DNA from: Microvelia longipes
Lineage: Eukaryota > Arthropoda > Insecta > Hemiptera > Veliidae
DNA length: 64,000 nucleotides
Reading direction: 5' to 3'
Assembly (NCBI GenBank): GCA_018340805.1
Contig: JACMZG010001870.1
Location: 50,996,861-51,060,860, forward strand
The notes under the pieces: generated by a model
Database searches by the model: none
What the model was told of the DNA's origin: nothing
Seen by the model: the letters and a program-made list of their open reading frames with translations, nothing else
In this document: piece after piece, positions 55,197 through 64,000 of the stretch
Layout of the letters: every line of letters starts with the position of its first letter
Numbering within the stretch: position 1 is the first letter of the stretch
Translations under genes and position numbers: made by a program

Positions 55197-55819
55197 CACT
55201 ATGTACATAAATTAAGGAAACTTACACTAGAAATGAATGAAAAGTAACGGAGTGCACTTGGTTCTGATAGTTTTTTAAATGGAAACCTGTGATGAAAGAT
55301 GAAAATCGAATTCATCTTTAGGTGTTCATTTTGACTTTAGGTCAAAGTATAAATAACTGCAACACCAACTCCTGACATAGGCAGTAATTGCAATTACAAG
55401 TACAAATGAAACGTACAACTAAAAAAAGTTTGTAATTTTTCCCTCTGATTTATTATTTCTAATATTGGTCTGAGATTAAATAAAACAGATTTTTTTTTTG
55501 TTTTTAAATTAACTTTATTGACTTGTAAAAATCAAACAGAGTTGGTGATCAGGTTGTCTAATATCCTTCCTACGAGTCTAATGAGACCTTGGAACAAGTT
55601 CTACCATTGGGATTGGTCCCTGCAAATCAATGCAAATGTTAAAAATAATACAAATTAAAATGTACTATTTCGTTTAATAACAGTACAAATCAATGATGAA
55701 ACTAGTTGGTTAATTATAGTCTCATAGCCATGGAAAACTCTAATTGGTTTAAAATAATGAAATAGATCTATCATCATTCAGTTAAATTCAGGTGATGACT
55801 GAAGATCTGTGTTTCTGAC

Positions 55820-56335
55820 TTCTTCTCAAGACTCTTGAGTGTATTTGACTTTACTCAAGACTCTTTGAGTATTTTTAACTTCTACTCAAGACTCTTGAGT
55901 ATTTTTAACTTCTACTCAAGACTCTTGAGTATTTTTAACTTCTACTCTAGACTCTTGAGTATTTTTAACTTCTACTTAAGACTCTTGAGTATTTTTAACT
56001 TCTACTTAAGCTTGAGTATTTTTAACTTCTACTTAAGACTTGAGTATTTTTAACTTCTACTCTAGACTCTTGAGTATTTTTAACCTCTAGACTCTTGAGT
56101 ATTTTTAACTTCTACTTAAGACTCTTGAGTATTTTTAACTTCTACTTAAGACTCTTGAGTATTTTTAACTCCTACTCAACACTCTTAAATATTTTTTATT
56201 TCTACTCCAGACTCTTGAGTATTTTTAACTTCTACTCAACACTCTTAAATATTTTTTATTTCTACTCCAGACTCTTGAGTGTTTTTCAACTTCTACTGAA
56301 AACTCTTGCGTATTTTTAACTTCTACGGGACTTTT
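55820..56335. repeat. 30-bp minisatellite
   Basis: About sixteen units of gactcttgagtatttttaac-ttctactcaa. The unit is ten codons, producing LLSIFNFYSR frames; contains the CTCAAG/CTTGAG inversion. Confidence 0.95.
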
Positions 56336-56801
56336 ATATTTGTAGTTAAAGTTACAAAGTTAAAAAATGATGCAAAACTTGACATTACCCAAAATATGAG
56401 TTTTATTAGTTCCTGAAGTCCATTTTGGGTAATAGGGCAGCTTAAACTAAATAGATTACTTTTGTGTAACTGTCTTCTACTAAATTAAATTTATGACTGA
56501 TTGGACTGACTAGGAATCGGCATTTTATCCTTCTCTGATCTAATAATTTTTATGATGATGGGTTCTAATTTATGTTTTCCAGATAGACTCAGTAGTTCGA
56601 TTTTCCTTTCTGTCGAGGCACCAGAATGGATGTTTAATAAGCCAGGATTATTAATAAGACACTGGCCTTTAAATAAAATCAATGCTCAGAAAGTAGAGGG
56701 TAAACCCTTAGATGGAACCACTGGTGATAAAAACAGCGTTAGAGCTTGAAAACTTTTCAGAAGAATGTTTAATAGCATAAAATTGCTTAAAATAGCAAAA
56801 A

Positions 56802-56826
56802 AATCTGCTTGTCACAAGCAGATTTA
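56802..56826. repeat. perfect 12-bp hairpin overlapping the protease stop codon
   Basis: aaatctgcttgt and acaagcagattt flank a single C. On the - strand the hairpin starts at the stop codon TAA and continues into the 3' side. Could be a chance palindrome or an mRNA 3' structure. Confidence 0.5.
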
Positions 56827-56988
56827 CTTACGTCTCATGTTCGAGTGTATCCAAGGTAGGAAAGCGGAGACATCAGTGTTGACGGCTGGATCGTTAGAAG
56901 CGCAGACACGGCCGTAGGAAACAACACCTACCAGTGTGTACCTGTTAGTGGCTGGATCCACATACATAACGGGGCCTCCAGAATCACC
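56824..56988 (-). CDS. serine protease catalytic-Ser exon (GDSGGP to stop)
   Basis: 55 codons including TAA at 56824-56826, after acttgcag. Begins [20 protein letters not shown], then [20 protein letters not shown] and [10 protein letters not shown]. The usual P-G-V-Y around position 226 reads P-A-V-N, so one pocket-wall Gly is Ala, which may narrow the S1 pocket. The 3' end also contains AGAC-GTAAGT, a perfect donor consensus, so the exon could instead be spliced to a further short exon; the in-frame stop is the simpler reading. Confidence 0.9.
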   Translation of the reverse strand, partial: GDSGGPVMYVDPATNRYTLVGVVSYGRVCASNDPAVNTDVSAFLPWIHSNMRRK

Positions 56989-58146
56989 CTGCAAGTTTTT
57001 GGCTGATATAAGTGAAGAATTTAAAATTGCAAGGCTTGCTTACATTATAAATCAGTTTCATTGTATACATGTGGTGAGCTAAAGATGCGGATTTTAATAT
57101 AGATACTCACCTAAAAGATTCCGTAAGTGAGATAATTTTACAAATATCATTTTTATCTCCAGACGGTGTATAATATAAAGTTTATTGACTAGTTTTTAGG
57201 GACTAAAGAAGCACTTTTCCCTCCCTTGGGAGTAAAAAGTAACTTTTTCTCCCTTGGGAATAAAAAGTGTTTGAAGATAAAATCTTGTGTGCACATTGGG
57301 AGTAAAATGTTATTTTCCCCTCGCAATTACCTCCGGCTTCGCCTCGGGAGTTAATAGTCATAACTCCCTCGACATTGCCTCGGGCATTAAACATATAAAT
57401 CCCTCGGCTTCGCCTCGGGATTTAAATACTTTGGTTCCCTCGGCTTACGCCTTAGGAACCAACTAACTGCTCAGGGAATAATAGCATTCTTTACTCCTTG
57501 GTGCATAAATAACTATTATCTTGATAAACATCTTTCCATACTTTATTTTTACTTTTTCTCATTTATACCGTATGTATATAGAAAAAGTATTGTGTTTGCA
57601 AAAAAATCCGAAACCAAAACGACACTGGAATTATCCATTTTTAAGGCCTCCTGAGCAGTTTTCTCAAAGTTGTGTGTCTGTTATCATCGGAGCTTCCAGT
57701 GTATTTATGCTAGAGAGTTGAAATTTTGTTCAAAAATTAGTCTATAAGAGTAGTTGTGCTGTTCAGAAAATATTTTTTATGACGTCATTAACCTGCAATA
57801 ATGACTAAGCAAAAATCTTGCTTGATCAGTCAAATTTGGATATTTTATTTGCAAAAATATCCTGTATCTACATTCACTATTCCCTTTTAACTTAATAACC
57901 ATTTAAATATCATAAAGGCGGTGCCCTAGAATATTATTTTTTGATTTTGGTGCTATAAGAGCTTGAAAAAAAAGAAAAGTATTACCTGACAAGAATCCCT
58001 TCCTTTACTAAACGTACAGATCTGAGTTGGATTGGTTTTAGATACTTTACTATAATATTTGTTGCAGACATCCATGCTGATGACGCGGAGATTTGTGTGT
58101 AGAAGAAGATTGGATCCTGGTTTTCTCCAGCCTGTAGCTCCCCATC
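56824..58146 (-). CDS. S1 (trypsin-like) serine protease, last two exons, 5'-incomplete
   Basis: Exons 57986-58146 and 56824-56988 on the - strand; the junction joins DSCQ to GDSGGP exactly as in the S1 active-site loop. Ser195 (in GDSGG) and Asp189 (first D of DSCQGDSGG, S1 pocket base) are present, predicting cleavage after Arg/Lys. Only the C-terminal half of the domain is here; His57 and Asp102 exons were not found in the window. S1 proteases of this type are usually secreted zymogens (digestion, immunity or venom in insects); which role applies cannot be told. Orientation is opposite to MARF1. Confidence 0.9.
57160..57520. repeat. mosaic of consecutive stem-loops with a shared TCGGCTTCGCCTC loop
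   Basis: Successive stems: acttttt/aaaaagt (57240-57270), aaatccc/gggattt (57400-57425), ggttcc/ggaacc (57433-57460), with loops of ctcggcttcgcctc or a ctcccttggga core. Lies in the protease intron. Confidence 0.75.
57986..58146 (-). CDS. serine protease penultimate exon (GWG to DSCQ)
   Basis: 161 nt, phase 1 in and phase 0 out. Reads [17 protein letters not shown], then [15 protein letters not shown] and [12 protein letters not shown] before CAG-gtaata. The start after ttctggtcattgtag places the exon edge at the G-W-G strand, a common exon boundary in insect S1 genes. A hAT-type MITE (58168-58488) lies about 20 bp upstream of the acceptor in the preceding intron. Confidence 0.9.
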
Positions 58147-58167
58147 CTACAATGACCAGAAAGTCAG

Positions 58168-58488
58168 CATAGAGATATATTACTAGAGAGGCCCCTTTGG
58201 TTAAATTTTGAAACACTAAAAATGTTACCTGACCGGCTTCGCTTATAAATATAATCAAATAATTAGTACAAAATTAGAGTGACTTATATAGTAGAACGGT
58301 CAAAATACAAATCAAAATTCAAACAATGCATGGGAAGCCGAAAATTATTTTAAATATTTTAACTTCAACTTAATCTTAAAAGAGGTTTCAATAAGGTTAC
58401 ACAGAGCCCCTGAGAGCCCCTCTAAAAATGTTTCAGGCCTCTCAATGTAATAAGATAGGTCATGCCTCCTCTAGTATATATCTCTATG
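58168..58488. mobile_element. hAT-type MITE family B, copy 3 (inverted), next to a splice acceptor
   Basis: catagagatatattactaga / ctagtatatatctctatg ends; perfect 8-bp duplication aaagtcag at 58160-58167 and 58489-58496. On the - strand it precedes the acceptor of the protease exon at 58146 by about 20 bp. Confidence 0.92.
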
Positions 58489-58827
58489 AAAGTCAGACAT
58501 TATCCCTTTAGATGTGAAAGTTCAAAAACATCCGGTTGAGACTGAAGAACTTGCATTGAAGAGGAGCGTAAAAAGGGCTCGCTAGATAGCGTATATTTAT
58601 AATAATATATAGTAAAAAAGGCTCACTTCGCTCGCTAGGGTGTGCATGTTTATAATAATAGAGGGTAAAACGTCCGCCATATTTGCCGCCATTTTTGAAC
58701 ACATTTTTCGGAATAATGCCAAATACTATACAGCTCTGACACATAGTCAATTTTACATGTATAAAAGTATCTAAAGTATATTACTTTCTTTCTCATGTAT
58801 GATCTTTATTATGATCTTCTCATTATA

Positions 58828-58992
58828 GACCAAGAGCCCAGGGGTGTTTTGTTAATAAAAAGTGTAATGGCTGGAACCGGTCTCAATTTTTCGTAAATAC
58901 CTTCCTGAACAAGGATCTGCAATTCTGCCGACTCGTATCAGATGGGTGTCCCAGGCAGAACGCACTTTACGGGTCAAATTTACCACCCAAGT
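58828..58992 (+). mobile_element. solo arm of the GACCAAGAGCCC MITE family
   Basis: Starts gaccaagagcccaggggtgt after TA and contains one full subunit up to aaatttaccacccaagtt; no opposite arm. Confidence 0.8.
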
Positions 58993-59386
58993 TATTATAT
59001 ACAATAACGGCCGCTATGTTGAATTTATCGGAATTTAGTATATAACATGTTTTATTCTACTACTTAAGAAGTTTTTAACGATATACTCGAATTATTCTTA
59101 TAAAGTTAATATTTTGATTCATAGAATCAATACATTCATCTCACTTCTAGATAAGGTTAATTTCCCTTATACTATCCTGATTAGGAATTAAGAAGAGGGA
59201 AGATGCAATTCTTTAGCAGAGTTCTTCAGTTATAAAGCTACTTCTTCTATAATAAGCTTTAAGAACATCTAACTTCTGTTAAATAAGACTCAGGTATAGG
59301 GCAAATATGAATTGATTAAATCTTCATTAGTTACAGGATTTTAATTAAATCGTGTGATGGTGCACTCCAAGTTAATGTGCATGTTG

Positions 59387-59473
<87 letters not shown>
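59387..59473. repeat. TA dinucleotide array
   Basis: tatata run of about 87 bp with two tatt breaks. Confidence 0.96.
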
Positions 59474-59475
<2 letters not shown>

Positions 59476-60645
59476 CAGAGTGGTCCTAAGAACAAGACCT
59501 TTTTCTCGGAAACTATAACAGCTAGAAGGATGCGGTTTCCGGCGTTGGATTCAATGTAATAGTGAGCAGACGAGAAAAATCCGTTTTCGGGCGCGCTTCG
59601 CGCCTGTCATAGAGATGTTAATGCTAACTTTTTTAATTTTATAGTTAGGTATAGGAATTTTTTTGTTCTTTAAAGAATGAAAAATAAGGAAGATTAGTGA
59701 AGACCGCATCAAAATCGGACAATTTTTAACCGAGCTATGATGAAAAAACATTTTTTTTAAATTTAGCTCACTTCGGCGCCATTTTGGATGATGTTGCATT
59801 TAAATAAAATTTATTTATGGACATATTTTTAAACTAGAAACATCGCTTTAATAAAAGAATATCAAAGTTTTAATTCTAACCTCAGTTTTAGGTGTAAAAT
59901 AGTCGTTAAACATAACAAAAACAAAAAAAAATATGGTTTTTCTAAGATACCATGAAAAGTAAGATAGGGAGCTATAGTTTTTATGGTTTGTACAGTTAGC
60001 TAACATAAAAAGCAACAAAATGAGTCCAATTTTAACAAATTCGCTTCACAATTTCAAAAGTTATTACTAATAAATCTCTTAAACTTGCCAAAAATGGAAT
60101 ATTTTTTATAGTTTACACCCTATTTGATATTTAATGGAACTGCAACGTCATCATACCTTGTGATCTTTATTTCAGCTTGTATAAGGATTCCAGAACGCTA
60201 AAACACTTATTTTTTGTTCATTGGTTTTGGAGAAATTACGATTATGGTGATTTTCGTCAATCGTAGAATGCAGATTAGAGGTACCTTGCAAAAACCAAGT
60301 AAAATCCTTCATAAACGTTAATAAAAATTGATTTTGATGATAACTACTTCGTTTCTAGGATGAAGGACCAATAAATAGCAAATCACACAACTAGACTGTA
60401 AAGTGATATTTTTACTGCTGCGGAAGTTTGATAAACGAAATGAAACCGCCAATTTTATTTCCGGAGCAATAAATTATCATTATTTATACTATTACGTTTA
60501 GTTGCGCATTTATAAAAAGAGTCGATTTTTTGTATGAATAATTTAATTTAACTTAGTTTAAAGAAAATAAAACACAAGATTTGATAAATAATCATTCATA
60601 CTTTTACAAAATTAAGGTAAATAATATGGGACCTACGGCTCAATT

Positions 60646-60687
60646 AGGTGGCCATCAGGGTCACCAGACTTGACCCCACGCGATTTT
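60646..60687 (+). pseudogene. Tc1/mariner-type transposase fragment
   Basis: tgg cca tca ggg tca cca reads W-P-S-G-S-P, then DLTPRDF: the W-P-x-x-S-P-D-L-x-P-x-D-F motif that surrounds the last catalytic Asp of IS630/Tc1/mariner-like transposases. No more of the protein is intact. Confidence 0.65.
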
Positions 60688-61135
60688 AAATAGCAAATTA
60701 CACAACTAGACTGTAAAGTGATATTTCATTGCTGCGGAAATTTGGTAAAAAATATTGTATAAATTAAATATGGTGAACTAAACAGTACTCTACAAATATA
60801 AACATATAGTACAATTAAGTGACAAAGAAAGTATATATTTTTGAAAATCATAAAATAAAATATATTTTAGATTTTGCTCAAACTGGCACCCCTCTGCATA
60901 AAACAGGTAAATCACTTTATCTTGCGTCGCTTTATACAGGACTCTATAGGGAATACTTTGCTCAATGCTCAATTTTTGTAGTCTTCCACACTTCTAACAG
61001 TTCCTACCTTTTAGCGAATTTCCTTTGGAAATTCGGCTAATGGGATAGGCGTCATGGCGGAATTCGAACCTCGGACCACGACACAAATCCGTTTCAGAGG
61101 TCCCTAATGACGAAAAAATACGTTTCGCGAGACTT

Positions 61136-61346
<211 letters not shown>

Positions 61347-61564
61347 ATTTCTAGACACTTTCTTGTAAACACTCTATCTTTCGAACGGATTAATATTTTT
61401 TAACAAACTTGGTACAAAAATCAACCTTTGGGAGGACACGAACCCTATTGAAAACCAGGTTTTTGTGACGTCATTAACCCGGTTTGCTGAGTCAGCGAAA
61501 TTTTCAAAAAATCGGCAAAATTCAGGGTTAATATTTTTTGCCGCGAAAAAGGTCAATATTTATG

Positions 61565-62080
61565 TTTTTGAGGCGCTGAATCGAATGAAACCGGTCCGAA
61601 GTCGATACGACCACTCTAAGTGACCAAAAAGTCAAAAAACCATTGTAAATTACCAAAAACCAAAATTTAGGTCGATAAAAAATAAATTTTGAGTAGGGTG
61701 TCGTTTTCTATGTAATTTTGGGCGCTGAGTCGAATAAAACCGGTCTGAAGTCGATACGACCACTCTATGTGACCTAAAAATCGAAAAAAACATTGAAAAT
61801 TACCAAAAACCAAAATTTAGGTCGATAAAAAATAAATTTCGAGTAGGGTGTCGTTTTCTATGTACTTTTGGGCGCTGAATCGAATAGAACCGGTCTGAAG
61901 TCGATACGACCACTCTAAGTGACCTAAAAATCGAAAAAAAACCATTGAAAATCACCAAAAACCAAAATTTAGGTCGATAAAAAATAAATTCCGAGTAGGG
62001 TGTCGTTTTCTATGTTTTTTGGGCCTCTGAGTTGAATGCCAGTGGTCCGAAGTCAATACGACTACTTAAACTCAGGGTAC
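61565..62080. repeat. ~148-bp tandem repeat, 3.5 copies
   Basis: ggcgctgaatcgaatgaaac, gaagtcgatacgaccactct, accaaaatttaggtcgataa and gagtagggtgtcgttttcta recur at about 61570, 61718, 61868 and, partly, 62018. Confidence 0.92.
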
Positions 62081-62099
62081 CTGGGTTCACATCCTGGAA

Positions 62100-62995
62100 G
62101 GGTCGATAATTTTTTATTTTTTTTTTACTTAATATAAGTTTACAACTAGAAAATAATTCTGGTGCGGTGGTCCGCATGTCGGGCGAATTTCCTTTGGATG
62201 CGAGCACTCAAACCCAGAGTACCTGGGTTCAAATCCTAGTAGGGACAATAGTTTTTTATCGTTTTTTTACCTAATATAGTTTACAACTAAAAAATAATTC
62301 TGGCGCGTGGTCCGCATGTCGGGCGAATTTCCTTTGGATGCGTGTTTCCGTGCTTTTTACATTATATAAGTTTACAACTACTAAATAAAGAATTCCGGCG
62401 CGGTGGTCCGCTGTCGGGCGAATTTCATTTAGAATGCGTGTTTCCGTGCTAAACAGCCCATTTCTTGACAAGAACCATGCCCATTGCGTGGTTCCGCGGT
62501 TCATGCTTTAGAACCTAAGCAGTTACTCCATTGTCAAGCACTGCTCGTAACTCATTTTGTCTGTATTTTCCAAAGGAAATGCGCTAAAACCTTTAAAGAT
62601 AACTGACTAAGCTTAAAGATAAGTAACTAAGCTTTAAACTAGTGCAAATAATAGTGCGTACTTCTAATTTTAGAGGCATAGTTTTGTACAACCAACTGGA
62701 TAATTATGCGCATTTCTTTGGAAAATACAGACAAAATGAGTTACGAGCAGTGCTTGACAATGGAGTAACTGCTTAGGTTCTAAAGCATGAACCGCGGAAC
62801 CACGCAATGGGCATGGTTCTTGTCAGAAAATGGGGTTTAGCACGGAAACACGCATTCTAAATGAAATTCGCCCGACAGCGGACCACCGCGCCGGAATTTT
62901 TATTTAGTAGTTTGTAAACTTATATAATGTAAAAAGCACGGAAACACGCATCAAAGGAAATTCCCCGACATGCGGACCACCGCGCCAGAATTTTA
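62100..62995. repeat. inverted repeat centre with GCGGTGGTCCGC-type blocks
   Basis: Blocks ggcgcggtggtccgc, gtcgggcgaatttcctttgg and gcgtgtttccgtgct occur three times on the left of a centre near 62645 and twice inverted on the right; the pair ctcattttgtctgtattttc / gaaaatacagacaaaatgag is exact. Part of the large palindromic element. Confidence 0.8.
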
Positions 62996-64000
62996 TATAC
63001 GTTGTCCTTTAATTAGCCCCACCGGAAAATCGTGTGGGTCAAGTCCGGTGACCTTAATGGCCACCTAATTAAGCCGTAGGTCCCCATCAACCTAGGCCGT
63101 AGGTCCCCGTATTCTTTTACCTTAATTTTGTAAAAGTATGAATGATTAATTTATCAATCTTTTGTTTTTAATTTCTTTAACTAAGTTAAATTAAATTATC
63201 AACAAAAAATCGACTCTTTTTAATAAATGCGCAACTAAACGTAAATAGTATAAATAATGATAATTTATTGCTCCGGAAATAAAATTGGCGGTTTCATTGT
63301 CGTTATCAAACTTCCGCAGCAGTAAAATATCACTTTACAGTCTAGTTGTGTGATTTGCTATTTATTGGTCCTTCATCCTAGAAACGAAGTAGTATCATCA
63401 AAAATTTTTTTATTAACGTTTGAAGGATTTACTTGGTTTTTGCAAGGTACCTCTAATCTGCATTCTACGATTGACGAAAATCACCATATCGTAATTTATT
63501 TCTCCAAAACCAATGAACAAAAATAAGTGTTTTTAGGCGTTCTGGAATCCTTATACAAGCTGAAATAAAGATCACAAGGTATGATGACGTTGCAGTTCCA
63601 TTAAATATCAACAATAGGGTGGTAAACTATAAAAATATTCCATTTTGGCAATTTTAAGAGATTTATTAGTAATAACTTTTGAAATGTGTGAAGCGAATTT
63701 GTTAAATTGGACTCATTTGTTGCTTTTTATGTTAGCTAACTGTACAATTCATAAAATATAGCTCCCTATCTTACTTTTCATGGTATCTTAGAAAAACCAT
63801 ATTTTATTTTGTTTTTGTTATGTTTAACGACTATTTAAACACTAAACTAAGGTTAGAATTAAACTTTTGATATTCTTTTTATTAAGCGATATTTCTAGTT
63901 TAAAAATATGTCCATATAATAAATTTTATTTAAATGCAACATCATCCAAAAGGCGCCGAAGTGAGCTAAATTTAAAAAAAATGTTTTTTCATCATAGCTC

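Noticed and set aside
55835..56319. SIFNFYLRLL repeat protein frames
   Set aside because: 30-bp minisatellite, interrupted by stops where units are shortened.
56491..56749. Overlapping short frames on both strands (63 and 65 codons)
   Set aside because: Protein-like composition but no recognised domain, no splice continuity with the protease (phase test gave stops), no partner exons.

Overview
Eukaryotic, AT-rich, repeat-dense nuclear DNA from an animal, most likely an insect or other arthropod. This rests on the invertebrate style of the one multi-exon gene, an insect-style trypsin-like protease, and many hAT and mariner/pogo MITEs, SINEs and LINE fragments. A hemipteran is possible but unproven. 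There is no bacterial operon structure; most open frames are microsatellite or transposon artefacts. Two protein-coding genes are supported. (1) A 5'-incomplete MARF1 (limkain b1) orthologue fills 993-43066 on the + strand: 17 exons, 2916 coding bases, 971 residues plus stop, with every exon junction phase-consistent. It encodes the second RRM, eight LOTUS/OST-HTH domains and a Ser/Pro-rich tail; the NYN nuclease and first RRM must lie upstream of the window. (2) The last two exons of an S1-family serine protease lie on the - strand at 56824-58146, carrying the Ser195 exon and the trypsin Asp189 determinant; the His57 and Asp102 exons are upstream, probably beyond the window or its repeats. 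Layout: 1-5160, LINE and SINE debris plus exons 1-3; 5200-17825, exons 4-10 in introns full of MITEs, LINE 3' ends and minisatellites; 17826-33086, exons 11-13 with a pogo-like element, a 1.3-kb 27-bp minisatellite, a CATAG array and a 4-kb decayed LINE (esterase-endonuclease-RT); 33087-43066, exons 14-17 with a 35-bp minisatellite, a 1.2-kb TIR element, 5S-derived SINE and GC-rich mini-hairpins; 43067-56800, mostly intergenic AT-rich DNA with minisatellites and palindromic elements; 56800-58150, the protease; 58160-64000, MITEs, TA arrays, a ~148-bp tandem repeat and a very large palindromic Tc1/mariner-type element running off the window end. The most unusual observations are: three unrelated palindromic elements (35116-35313, 49458-49812, 53429-53695) that each carry a hammerhead-ribozyme-like core (CUGANGA, short stem II, GAAA, tiny palindromic stem III, NUC, matching stem I strands); two hAT MITE families, each with three copies flanked by perfect 8-bp target duplications, one copy sitting about 20 bp upstream of a protease splice acceptor; a minisatellite grown from one end of a MITE; and two regions built from consecutive stem-loops with different stems but a shared loop.
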